DNA from: an uncultured Anaeroplasma sp.
Lineage (GTDB): Bacteria; Bacillota_I; Bacilli_A; Acholeplasmatales; Anaeroplasmataceae
Direction: 5' to 3'
Length of the DNA stretch: 41,646 bases
NCBI GenBank assembly: GCA_945920825.1
Contig: CAMEKD010000003.1
Coordinates: forward strand, 1 to 41,646
The notes beneath the pieces were generated by a model. The model saw only the letters and a list, made by a program, of their open reading frames with translations. It ran no database searches and was not told the origin of the DNA. Shown here piece after piece: positions 33,738 through 40,943 of the stretch (the stretch's first letter is position 1; each line of letters starts with the position of its first letter). Made by a program: the position numbers and the translations under genes.

Positions 33738-36070
33738 TATTCCACCTCACTTCCAAATTTCTTTTCCTCTAAGAAAACATAATCTTCATATTTCTTGAAG
33801 CAAATATCCTTATATTTACAGAATGTACAGGAAACATCATTTCCTTCAATTCTTTTTGGTGCTATATCAAATTGTGCTTCCATAATTCCATCTTTAGTTT
33901 TATGAATAAACACATCCACAAGCTCGATTAAATCCTCCTCTTGTTCTTCACTTAATAGCTTCGCAAATCTACCAAAATTCCCATTTTTCGTTGTCATCAT
34001 AGATTGAATATAATCACTTTTATTATAGAATGGATCAAGCATTAAAATTAAAGCTGGATCGGATATTGTAAAGCCTTGAAGACGGAAGCTTTTTTCTCTT
34101 TGCTCAAGCTTATCTAAATTACGATCTAATGCAATCATATTTACCTTTTGTAAATAAATACCAATAATATGAATTTTTTTACCCTTAAATCTTTCTGCTT
34201 TAGATAATAAATACATATAAGAAGGCAGCTGTAAATGGAATCCATCTTCTACATTATCTAATGTAATATAATCCTTGCCTGTTTTATAGTCCATAATTGC
34301 TGCATAAATCTCACCGTTGATTTCTGTATATAAAAGCTTATCGATAAATCCATGGAATTTTAAATTCCCTTCTTCAAATATAATATGCTCTTCACATAAT
34401 ACATTTTTAAGCTCACTTAATTCCTCATGACGCTTATTATAGTGAATTAAATCCATTAATATTTCATTCATTTGACTAAAATAGAATTTATCCTTAAGGG
34501 CATCCTTTGAATTAAGATCCTTAATTCCTTCATTAAGGTTCTTTTCTGTCGATTTTACAAAATCAAAATCGCTATTATAGGAATCCTGTAAAACCGCATG
34601 AGAATAGGTACCTAATCTTGTTGCAGAGGTCGATTCAAAGGTAGATAGCTTTAAGATATTATCGCAATAATAATGGAATGGACATTCGAAATAATACTTC
34701 ATTGTAGAATAGGATAAGGAAATGGATGCATTCTCCTTAAATCTTTCTTCCATGTGCTTTTTTGAAATACCCTTGAATGTATTATCATAGGTGTTATATG
34801 GAATATGTTCTACATTGTAGAATTCAAGCTTAGGTGAAATCTCCTTTGTTTTATCGTATATAGACATATCCACACTAAGCCTTAAATTATCCTCAGCTAA
34901 GGAATAGCCAAGAGGGGCATCCTTCGTGTAGGTCTTTAAATCTAACGCTTGAATTAAGGAGGATGGATATAATTCATTAACCTGAACCTTAATCGGATAG
35001 GATATAAATAAATTCTTTGTATTTTCTATAAAGAATATTAATTTATTTCGTTCTTCAATATTCTTTTCTACCGATGTAGAAAGTCCTAATTCGTGAAGTA
35101 AGGAATCGGATAAATATTCCTCATCCTTATAGATTTTTGGAGAAACTCCTTGGTTAAATCCCATATAAAAGGCATAATCCATATCTCCTAAGGATACGAT
35201 ATCCGATACATTTACCATATCCTCATATAGAGTATCCTCATATTTAAAGTTTTTAAATTCTCTTTGAAAGAAATCGATATAATCTTTAGGGCTTTTATCC
35301 TCTAAGGAATAATCGCTAATTAATGCCATTAAAGGCTTAATATAGTTTGAATCTCCTACTGTGGCAAGTATTTCACTAAAGGATTCCTTTTCCTCTAATA
35401 AATGAAGGAATTTTTTAGCAAATGCCGTATGAGTTATATTTCTTATTGGTTTAAAGTGAATAGGAATATTATAGGTTTTCGATAATCTTTTGAATATGAA
35501 TTCATGATTGCTACTCATATTTATCAAATACATTCTTTGATAGGGAATACCCTCCTCGTGTAGCTTTTTCATTTCATTCATAATGCCATAGCATTCTTCC
35601 TTAATTGATTTATATTCATAAACGTTTGGTTTTAGTTTTAAGGATTCCTTAGTAAATAGAATAACCTCTGTTTTCTTTTTTAATTCCGCAATAATATTTT
35701 GAAGCTCTTTCGTATAATTACTGGTTAAAAAGGTTATGGGGAATTGATTTAATCTATAATTAAATAATGGATTATCCTCTATGAATCCCATCTTCTTTAA
35801 ATAGGATTTCGCACTGACTAAGGAATCTAATTTTATATTATTATAGGTTTTATCCAAAACATAAGGTATATATTTCATATATTCCTTTGCAAGATCATAG
35901 GATAAGGAATATTGATCCATCAAAGAGAATAAGGCTTCCTTCTTTACACCACCATATATATTTTTTAAAAGAATGTTCGGAGTCATAAAAATATAATTTT
36001 TCATTGTATTTTCTTCGAGAATTCTTCTTTTTTCCTCTTCCTCACATATAACAAATCCTTCTTTAAGCAT
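33737..36070 (-). CDS. addB: ATP-dependent nuclease subunit B, compact form
   Basis: This 777-residue protein is the AddB partner of AddA. The C-terminal nuclease is complete: Asp/Lys in YAAIMDYKTGKD, GTYSHAVLQ, and the iron-sulphur staple made from Cys in YYFECPFHYYC plus CTFCKYKDIC (C-x2-C-x5-C). It is about 390 residues shorter than Bacillus AddB, and I see no Walker A loop at the N-terminus (which reads FMTPNILLKNIYGG), so it should not bind ATP there. The TTG at 36079 in the ORF track directly abuts AAGGAG; the ATG at 36070 is 9 bases from it and is preferred. Confidence 0.88.
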   Translation of the reverse strand: MLKEGFVICEEEEKRRILEENTMKNYIFMTPNILLKNIYGGVKKEALFSLMDQYSLSYDLAKEYMKYIPYVLDKTYNNIKLDSLVSAKSYLKKMGFIEDNPLFNYRLNQFPITFLTSNYTKELQNIIAELKKKTEVILFTKESLKLKPNVYEYKSIKEECYGIMNEMKKLHEEGIPYQRMYLINMSSNHEFIFKRLSKTYNIPIHFKPIRNITHTAFAKKFLHLLEEKESFSEILATVGDSNYIKPLMALISDYSLEDKSPKDYIDFFQREFKNFKYEDTLYEDMVNVSDIVSLGDMDYAFYMGFNQGVSPKIYKDEEYLSDSLLHELGLSTSVEKNIEERNKLIFFIENTKNLFISYPIKVQVNELYPSSLIQALDLKTYTKDAPLGYSLAEDNLRLSVDMSIYDKTKEISPKLEFYNVEHIPYNTYDNTFKGISKKHMEERFKENASISLSYSTMKYYFECPFHYYCDNILKLSTFESTSATRLGTYSHAVLQDSYNSDFDFVKSTEKNLNEGIKDLNSKDALKDKFYFSQMNEILMDLIHYNKRHEELSELKNVLCEEHIIFEEGNLKFHGFIDKLLYTEINGEIYAAIMDYKTGKDYITLDNVEDGFHLQLPSYMYLLSKAERFKGKKIHIIGIYLQKVNMIALDRNLDKLEQREKSFRLQGFTISDPALILMLDPFYNKSDYIQSMMTTKNGNFGRFAKLLSEEQEEDLIELVDVFIHKTKDGIMEAQFDIAPKRIEGNDVSCTFCKYKDICFKKYEDYVFLEEKKFGSEVE

Positions 36071-36159
36071 TAAAACCAACTCCTTTTTCTATTTCTAATA
36101 GCATTATAAATGCTTTTTTGACATTATTTATGTCTATTTTAAATTTTTTTAAAAAAATA

Positions 36160-36187
36160 TGAAAAGAAAGCAGCCCTTAGGGCTGCA
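36160..36187 (-). terminator. Terminator of the amylase lipoprotein gene
   Basis: A 7-bp stem, GCAGCCC / GGGCTGC with a 3-base loop, is followed by TTTCTTTTC on the minus strand. Confidence 0.82.
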
Positions 36188-36198
36188 ATTCTATTCAA

Positions 36199-38256
36199 TT
36201 AAATTGTACAAACCTCAATGACATCCTCTTGCATCTTATAATCACTTGTTTGACCGGTCTTATCGTCCCAAACACTTGCTGAGGTGCCATATAAGGATTC
36301 AATATCATAATCCTTAGGGAAAGATGCTAATAAATAATTAGACTTTGCAATTAATGAATTGCCTTCTTCATCCACAGGAACTTTAATATATGCAACATCA
36401 CCAGAAACAACAACCTCTTCCCAATGACCGTCCTTACCTGTTGGCCATACCCAAGCAAGGTATCGATTTGCAGCAATATCCTTTAGACCAGAAATTGCAA
36501 CATAGCCATCTCTCTTTTCTACTTGATAATACTTATATACCTCAGTAACGGTCTTGTTATCCTTCTTTACCGTAACGCTAAGTGTAGCAACACCTTCATC
36601 ATCTGGAGTTAAGGTTACATTTGTTTCTGAATCAAAGGCTACCTCATCACCACCATTGATACTATAGGATGCTGATGTTGCATTCTTTGGAGAAACTGTA
36701 ACATCATAAGTGTCATAGAAATATCCCATTTCACTAGATACGACTACCTCAGGAGTAATATCTGGTTCTGACTTCATTAATACCATAATACCTGCAGTAG
36801 ACATTGTGCCCTTAATTACACCATTAGAAACAACAATCTCTTTACCAGTTACATGATCATAATATTTACCATCCGCAATCGCCTTAGCCTCAAATTCAAC
36901 TTCCTTTTCCTTTTTAACAGAGAAGCTTGATAAGATAGCAACACCATCTGTTCCTCTTTCAACTAAAACATGATTGTTTTGGTAGGAAATTGTTTCATTC
37001 TTTCCAAGCATTGCATTATGGAAATTATTAATTGCAGCAACCTCTGCAGATTTCCATGACTTTGTACCCATTGCACCCATTGCAGTAGATGAATTAGGTC
37101 TTGCGAAATATAGTGGCGCAGCACCGCTTCTAGCTGCCTCAAGAGCGTAAATTCTATTCATTGAATCCTGAGTTGCACCCTGGGTTGTACCATCGGCATA
37201 GGTATCATGAGATTCAGCCCAAACTACAGCCTTAGTTCCATCATCACTAAAGGAATAATTTAATGAATTTAGGATATATTTAGAAGACAATTTAGACTGA
37301 ATGTTTGTACCATGTTTATTATCTGTAATACTCATATACTTTGTGTAGGAATCATATTTTCTTCCTCCACCACAGGTATTTAAAATCTCACCATAATAAT
37401 ATAATTTTGTGCCATAGGTCTCATCTGCATATTTTGTTGCAGCAGATAAAACATTTGGCCAATAATTCGAAGCATATCCACCATCATCTGGCGTTTCAAT
37501 ATGCTTTGCAGCATCAAATCTAAATCCATCAACACCGCAATCAATACATTCCTCAAGTAAAGAAATAACTCTTCCTTGAACATATTCATTACTTGTATTT
37601 AAATCCGGTAGGTTCGATAGCATATAATAAGTAACCGTCTTTGCGTTATCATCCGATACATTATGATTTGTCAAATGGAAATACTTATTTTTATTTGCAA
37701 AAATCTCTGGCTCATAGGTTTCAATGGCCTCAGCATATGTACCAGCCTCACCAGTATTGTCATTTCCCAAATGGTTCGATACTATATCTACTATGACCTT
37801 AACGCCATAGGATTCTGCAACCTGACACATTTCCTTAAGCTCTTCTTTTGTTCCCAAATAAGAATCCTCAGCAATACTAAAGGCAACAGGCTGATATAGC
37901 TTATGCCATTCGGAAGACCAAGCGCCTTGATTCGTTGTTGATTTACATTGCTGTACTGGAGATGTTTGAACTGCTGTATAGCCACTCTTTGCAATCATCT
38001 CCATATTTTCTTTAATTGTGTTGTAGCTCCAATTCCAAGCATGTAGGATTGTACCATCTTGGATATCATCCGCTAATCCCTTATCATTTAAGGTACCTGT
38101 TGAATAACGTGCATCAAATGTTACCACATTAGATGGAGCTGCTGTTGTAGTTGTAGGTTGTTCTACTGTTGTAGTTTCTGGGTTATTTCCACCACCGCAG
38201 GAAGCTAATGCAAGTATAGATATACCTAGTGCAATAGCGCTAAAATATTTTTTCAT
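36199..38256 (-). CDS. Extracellular alpha-amylase lipoprotein (GH13)
   Basis: This 685-residue protein is exported. It has a signal peptide with lipobox LASC, a Thr/Pro linker (residues 28-42), then a GH13 barrel. The GH13 regions are I VIVDIVSNHLG, II GFRFDAAKHIE (nucleophile Asp), III YYYGEIL (acid/base Glu) and IV AESHDTYAD (transition-state Asp). Residues about 480-685 form beta-rich modules with YFYDTYDVTVSPKNATSASY (chitobiase/starch-binding-like) and WVWPTGKDGHWEEV, which may bind starch. It should cut starch to maltodextrins at the cell surface. It is monocistronic and lies between khpA and addB, where rimM would normally be. Confidence 0.93.
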   Translation of the reverse strand: MKKYFSAIALGISILALASCGGGNNPETTTVEQPTTTTAAPSNVVTFDARYSTGTLNDKGLADDIQDGTILHAWNWSYNTIKENMEMIAKSGYTAVQTSPVQQCKSTTNQGAWSSEWHKLYQPVAFSIAEDSYLGTKEELKEMCQVAESYGVKVIVDIVSNHLGNDNTGEAGTYAEAIETYEPEIFANKNKYFHLTNHNVSDDNAKTVTYYMLSNLPDLNTSNEYVQGRVISLLEECIDCGVDGFRFDAAKHIETPDDGGYASNYWPNVLSAATKYADETYGTKLYYYGEILNTCGGGRKYDSYTKYMSITDNKHGTNIQSKLSSKYILNSLNYSFSDDGTKAVVWAESHDTYADGTTQGATQDSMNRIYALEAARSGAAPLYFARPNSSTAMGAMGTKSWKSAEVAAINNFHNAMLGKNETISYQNNHVLVERGTDGVAILSSFSVKKEKEVEFEAKAIADGKYYDHVTGKEIVVSNGVIKGTMSTAGIMVLMKSEPDITPEVVVSSEMGYFYDTYDVTVSPKNATSASYSINGGDEVAFDSETNVTLTPDDEGVATLSVTVKKDNKTVTEVYKYYQVEKRDGYVAISGLKDIAANRYLAWVWPTGKDGHWEEVVVSGDVAYIKVPVDEEGNSLIAKSNYLLASFPKDYDIESLYGTSASVWDDKTGQTSDYKMQEDVIEVCTI

Positions 38257-38286
38257 ATAAAGGGCTCCTTTTTTGTCGTTTTTTAT

Positions 38287-38315
38287 ATTATAACAATTTT
38301 TTTGTAAAACAAAAA
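38287..38315 (-). promoter_or_regulatory. Promoter of the amylase gene
   Basis: An extended -10, TGTTATAAT (TATAAT at plus 38287-38292), has a weak TTTTTG 17 bases upstream. The -35 overlaps the khpA terminator. Confidence 0.45.
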
Positions 38316-38332
38316 GAGGGTTTTCCCTCTTT
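38308..38332 (-). terminator. Terminator of rpsP-khpA
   Basis: An 8-bp stem, AAAGAGGG / CCCTCTTT with a 4-base loop, is followed by TTGTTTTAC on the minus strand, right after the khpA stop. Confidence 0.75.
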
Positions 38333-38333
38333 T

Positions 38334-38579
38334 TTACTTTGCGTCAATATCTAGGTGTATCTTTTTTCCTTCTTTAGAAGCTCCAGCATATAATACAGTA
38401 CGGATAGCCTTAGCAATGACTCCACCCTTACCGATTACTCTGCCTAAGTCACTTGGATTAACCTTTACCTGATACTGAAGGTCATCTTCAGAATCATTCA
38501 AACGTATAATTTCAACGTCCTGAGGATAAGCTACTAAAGGAAGAATTAAGCTCTTGATTAACTCTTCAAACTTTACCAT
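38334..38579 (-). CDS. khpA: KH-domain RNA-binding protein KhpA
   Basis: This 81-residue single-KH protein has the GxxG loop inside LGRVIGKGGVIAKAIRTVL. KhpA works with KhpB (EloR/Jag) in RNA binding that affects cell division and elongation. It lies 11 bases after rpsP, the conserved order in Bacillota. Confidence 0.93.
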   Translation of the reverse strand: MVKFEELIKSLILPLVAYPQDVEIIRLNDSEDDLQYQVKVNPSDLGRVIGKGGVIAKAIRTVLYAGASKEGKKIHLDIDAK

Positions 38580-38590
38580 AGCAAAACCTC

Positions 38591-38836
38591 TTACTTAGAA
38601 ATAACTTTGTTTGCTACTAAAATGTTCTTAACAGTAGTCGTTGGCTGTGCACCCTTTGCAATCCAAGCATTAACCTTTTCAGCATCTACATTTACTGTAG
38701 CTGGGTTAGTTAATGGGTTATAAGTACCTAAAATCTCTAAGAACTTACCATCTCTTGGGGATCTTGAATCTGCTGCAACAATACGATACTTAGGAGCCTT
38801 GTGAGCACCAAATCTCTGTAATCTAATTTTAACCAT
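38591..38836 (-). CDS. rpsP: 30S ribosomal protein S16
   Basis: This 81-residue protein binds 16S rRNA and aids 30S assembly. The start [19 protein letters not shown] and [19 protein letters not shown] are diagnostic. It is the first gene of a two-gene unit with khpA, under a near-consensus promoter that directly abuts the accessory island. Confidence 0.97.
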   Translation of the reverse strand: MVKIRLQRFGAHKAPKYRIVAADSRSPRDGKFLEILGTYNPLTNPATVNVDAEKVNAWIAKGAQPTTTVKNILVANKVISK

Positions 38837-38879
38837 ATATAATACACTCCTTTTATAAGTTTTTTATAATACGTGAATC

Positions 38880-38907
38880 ATTATATCATAAAATAAAAAG
38901 GTGTCAA
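38880..38907 (-). promoter_or_regulatory. rpsP promoter
   Basis: TTGACA (plus 38902-38907), 16 bases, TATAAT (plus 38880-38885) on the minus strand. The -35 is one arm of a perfect inverted repeat, GTGTCAAG-N8-CTTGACAC (38901-38924), whose other arm is part of direct repeat 1. Confidence 0.8.
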
Positions 38908-38908
38908 G

Positions 38909-38932
38909 TATTTTTTCTTGACACTTTAGAAA
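38909..38932. repeat. Direct repeat 1 of the rpsP-side island
   Basis: A 24-bp sequence with core TTCTTGACACTTTAGAA (plus strand), shared with 39709-39732 and 40023-40045. It sits between the rpsP -35 box and the acetyltransferase terminator. Confidence 0.8.
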
Positions 38933-38959
38933 TAATAGGCCCAGGGCCGCAGCCCTGGG
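38928..38959 (-). terminator. Terminator of the acetyltransferase gene
   Basis: A GC-rich 8-bp stem, CCCAGGGC / GCCCTGGG with a 4-base loop, is followed by CCTATTATTTC on the minus strand. The GC content of the stem is unlike the rest of the window. Confidence 0.65.
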
Positions 38960-38995
38960 TTATTAACTGTTCGACATATTGGAATTGGTTAAGCT

Positions 38996-39445
38996 TTACA
39001 GAAACAAAGCAAGTTCTATTTCATCCTCATCTGCATTCCCAGTTTCTTTGAAACCATAATTCTTATACAGATGCAGTGCAATGAAGTTATCCCTGTTGCA
39101 TGTTAATACTATTTTGTTTGATGGACCAAATGGTTTGGATGCAATATAATCCAGACATTTTTTTAAGGCAATCGCTCCAAATCCTTGGTGTTGATATGCA
39201 ACATCAATCATCATATGCCAAATATTATACTCAGCAAGGTCATAATCATATATCACCATCACATAGCCAATCATTGTATCGTCATCAAATATTCCGAACG
39301 GGGTGCATTGATTATAATATACATATGCTTGTGCTAAACTTCTGATTGGATGTGAAACAAATTGCTCTTGTGCCTTATCTAACTTTAAGTTAAAAGCCTG
39401 TATAAAGTTGTTTTCATCAATTCTTGATAATTTAATATTACGCAT
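38996..39445 (-). CDS. GNAT family N-acetyltransferase (polyamine/BltD-like)
   Basis: This 149-residue GNAT enzyme transfers acetyl from acetyl-CoA to an amine. The acetyl-CoA loop lies in DVAYQHQGFGAIALKKCLD (Q/R-x-x-G-x-G/A type), followed by motif B near LHLYKNYGFKETGNADEDE. The C-terminal pattern and acidic ending resemble spermine/spermidine acetyltransferases such as BltD/SpeG-like enzymes; other small amines or an antibiotic are possible. AGGAGG is 4 bases before the ATG. Upstream are a 21-codon leader ORF and a hairpin. It lies between direct repeats 1 and 2 and looks acquired. Confidence 0.85.
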   Translation of the reverse strand: MRNIKLSRIDENNFIQAFNLKLDKAQEQFVSHPIRSLAQAYVYYNQCTPFGIFDDDTMIGYVMVIYDYDLAEYNIWHMMIDVAYQHQGFGAIALKKCLDYIASKPFGPSNKIVLTCNRDNFIALHLYKNYGFKETGNADEDEIELALFL

Positions 39446-39464
39446 AATTCCTCCTGTTTGTTGT

Positions 39465-39493
39465 GGAGGGATTACAGCACATAGTATCCCTCC
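39465..39493 (-). promoter_or_regulatory. Hairpin between leader peptide and acetyltransferase gene
   Basis: A perfect 8-bp inverted repeat, GGAGGGAT / ATCCCTCC with a 13-base loop. The 5' arm lies in the leader ORF; the 3' arm starts at its stop codon and contains CCTCC, which could instead pair with the acetyltransferase ribosome binding site (AGGAGG) about 10 bases downstream. Confidence 0.6.
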
Positions 39494-39537
39494 AAATTTA
39501 ATGTTTCAATATTCATAAGATTATAGTTTCTATTCAT
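39472..39537 (-). CDS. Putative 21-aa leader peptide of the acetyltransferase gene
   Basis: A short ORF with its own ribosome binding site (AAAGGAGATG, about 9 bases before the ATG) encodes MNRNYNLMNI followed by a hydrophobic/aromatic end, GYYVL. It ends 26 bases before the acetyltransferase ATG. Its last codons form the 5' arm of the hairpin at 39465-39493, the layout of ribosome-controlled translational attenuators upstream of resistance genes. Expression is unproven. Confidence 0.5.
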   Translation of the reverse strand: MNRNYNLMNIETLNLEGYYVL

Positions 39538-39650
39538 AAATGAACATCTCCTTTCAATTTGGGGTATCTATGTAAACACAAATGTGTAATTGTATCGATA
39601 GAAATACAAGCTTATACGACAGTCCGTCAAATTCAAGTTTGTCTAACAGT

Positions 39651-39679
39651 ATTATAGCAGACCCCCCACCCAAATACAA
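39651..39679 (-). promoter_or_regulatory. Promoter of the leader-acetyltransferase unit
   Basis: TTGTAT (plus 39674-39679), 17 bases, TATAAT (plus 39651-39656) on the minus strand, giving a leader of about 105 bases before the leader-peptide ATG. The rest of 39538-39708 has no gene; it holds a palindrome ACACAAATGTGT and a GC-rich GGGCC...GGGGCC pair. Confidence 0.65.
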
Positions 39680-39708
39680 GGGCCATCATTATAGAGCGTC
39701 TGGGGCCT

Positions 39709-39732
39709 TATTTTTTCTTGACACTTTAGAAT
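39709..39732. repeat. Direct repeat 2 of the rpsP-side island
   Basis: A 24-bp copy, identical to repeat 1 over 23 positions, exactly 800 bases from it. It separates the acetyltransferase unit from the 59-aa ORF unit. Confidence 0.8.
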
Positions 39733-39741
39733 TTCTTTATA

Positions 39742-39766
39742 AACAAAAAAATCCCTCCTCAGGGAC
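39742..39766 (-). terminator. Terminator of the 59-aa ORF
   Basis: A TCCCT / AGGGA stem, extendable by a wobble pair, with a 4-base loop is followed by TTTTTTTGTTT on the minus strand. Confidence 0.7.
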
Positions 39767-39767
39767 T

Positions 39768-39947
39768 TTAGCATGCTTCAGCAAAAAGCTCATCCATGCT
39801 AGAAGAAAAATCTTTTGTATTCGCAAATACAATGTACCAATACGTTCCCTTAGATGCAAGTGTCATTAAAAGCTCACGAGAAGCATGAATCCCTTTATTT
39901 TTTAGCATCCTTAGCTCAGAACATATTCTTTTTGCTTCACTTTTCAA
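39768..39947 (-). CDS. Hypothetical 59-aa protein with TTG start
   Basis: The ORF track shows a longer 89-codon frame, but the promoter (39973-40000) lies inside that extension. The likely start is the TTG at 39947, with AAGGAGGT 6 bases before it. The product is a small, partly basic protein beginning with a helix (KSEAKRICSELRMLKNKG) and ending in an acidic DELFAEAC tail with a C-terminal Cys. It has no signal peptide. No family was recognised; the size suits a regulator, antitoxin or similar accessory protein, but that is a guess. It has a complete promoter and terminator and lies between direct repeats 2 and 3. Confidence 0.6.
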   Translation of the reverse strand: MKSEAKRICSELRMLKNKGIHASRELLMTLASKGTYWYIVFANTKDFSSSMDELFAEAC

Positions 39948-39972
39948 TATATTACCTCCTTGTAGGAGTATT

Positions 39973-40000
39973 ATTATATAACTTTTTTCTTCTTTTGCAA
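39973..40000 (-). promoter_or_regulatory. Promoter of the 59-aa ORF
   Basis: TTGCAA (plus 39995-40000), 16 bases, TATAAT (plus 39973-39978) on the minus strand. The mRNA would start just before CTCCT-ACA-AGGAG, a small hairpin that includes the ribosome binding site. Confidence 0.65.
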
Positions 40001-40022
40001 GTAAAAACTCATTTCTATAGAA

Positions 40023-40045
40023 TATTTTTCTTGACACTTTAGAAT
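40023..40045. repeat. Direct repeat 3 of the rpsP-side island
   Basis: A 23-bp copy (one T fewer) of the sequence at 38909 and 39709. It lies 314 bases from copy 2 and directly touches the stop of the 49-aa ORF. Confidence 0.78.
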
Positions 40046-40195
40046 TTAATTTAAGACTCCTTCGTTTTTCCCATTATAATATTTTGAAAACTCATCTTTT
40101 GCTAATTGCGTTGTATATTGTCTACAACAAGTAAAAAGGGAAGTTAATATTGTTAAAAATAATAGGCATATCTTCTTCAATTTAGAATCCTTCAT
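40046..40195 (-). CDS. Putative 49-aa lipoprotein
   Basis: Not in the ORF track. It starts MKDSKLKKICLLFLTIL, a basic then hydrophobic signal peptide, followed by a lipobox-like SLFTCC and a 27-residue polar tail. Its ATG overlaps the TGA of an upstream 47-codon fragment (about 40192-40333), whose translation contains HPLGDEYGNITATG and which has no start or family I recognise. The ribosome binding site is weak, so translation would depend on coupling. It could be an immunity or entry-exclusion type lipoprotein of the decayed island, or a chance ORF. Confidence 0.35.
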   Translation of the reverse strand: MKDSKLKKICLLFLTILTSLFTCCRQYTTQLAKDEFSKYYNGKNEGVLN

Positions 40196-40318
40196 TCACA
40201 ATTAAATCCCAAATCCAATATAGGGTTACCAAAACAAATATAAACCATCCTCATTCCTAATGACATTACTCCTGTTGCTGTTATGTTTCCATATTCATCC
40301 CCTAATGGATGATTTTTA

Positions 40319-40481
40319 CCATTCGCAAAGATAGATTATTTCTACATTTTGTACTCTTTCCATCAATCGATTATGATTCATGTACTCTAATTTCTTTTAT
40401 TAACTTAGTTAAAATTTCTTTAGGTAAGTCATCATTTAAAGAATATTTGGAGACCTCATCAATGAATATAGTAATACTGAT
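40319..40481 (-). pseudogene. Remnant of a serine recombinase C-terminus
   Basis: Translating the minus strand gives FIDEVSKYSLNDDLPKEILT, then LIKEIRVHES and a stop. After one stop and one frame change it continues as DGK and RVQNVEIIY. The order (F-x-E-V-x-KY, EIL, LI-x-x-I-x-VHE, DGK-x-VQ-x-VEI-Y) matches the C-terminal DUF4368-type end of large serine recombinases from Bacillota mobile elements. The catalytic N-terminus is absent; the remnant starts right after the stop of the 151-aa gene. Confidence 0.55.
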
Positions 40482-40487
40482 GTAATG

Positions 40488-40943
40488 TTATCGTTTTATT
40501 AATTGTAAAATTTTTTCTTTTGTCTTTTTTTTATCCAAATAAATACAAATAGACTTATTTACAGATTTAATTATTAGTGCATTTGTCTTATATACGCCCA
40601 AAATAACTGCCGGAATTTGTTTCTCGGAAAACTCAAGAATTTCATCAAAGGAGATACTTATTGTTTTTCTAAAAGGCTTTTTTGAATAGATATTCTTTTC
40701 ATCAAAAGAAATCTTTTCAAAACACCCCCATATAATCAATAATAAAGACAATGCTATTAGAATTCCGAATACCGCAGTGGTGACAATTAGTGAAACAATA
40801 AAATGTTCATTTGTTTTGTTAAGAATACCAAATATTAAAACTAATGTATAACCAACAATGAAAAAAATGGTTGTAAATAATAGTATTATTGAATCAAAAA
40901 AAATGTTGTAAAACGATCTATATTTCATAAATACTCGCCTCAC
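40488..40943 (-). CDS. Small two-helix membrane protein, possible toxin immunity protein
   Basis: This 151-residue protein has two membrane helices (about residues 12-40 and 48-72) and then a cytosolic beta-rich domain, KISFDEKNIYSKKPFRKTIS with ISFDEILEFSEKQIPAV, resembling bacterial PH-like YcxB/DUF304-type domains. The GTG start at 40943 overlaps the TGA of the upstream RHS-type frame (GTGA), with AGGAG 6 bases before it; an ATG at 40928 is an alternative. A small membrane protein coupled to the end of a polymorphic-toxin gene is the usual layout for immunity genes. That function is inferred from position alone. Confidence 0.65.
   Translation of the reverse strand: MRRVFMKYRSFYNIFFDSIILLFTTIFFIVGYTLVLIFGILNKTNEHFIVSLIVTTAVFGILIALSLLLIIWGCFEKISFDEKNIYSKKPFRKTISISFDEILEFSEKQIPAVILGVYKTNALIIKSVNKSICIYLDKKKTKEKILQLIKR

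Noticed and set aside
38917-40036. TTGACA inside the direct repeats as plus-strand promoters
   Set aside because: No acceptable -10 lies 16-18 bases downstream in any of the three copies, and no plus-strand gene follows.
39948-40037. Longer start for the 59-aa ORF
   Set aside because: The extension contains the -35 and -10 boxes and has no ribosome binding site of its own.
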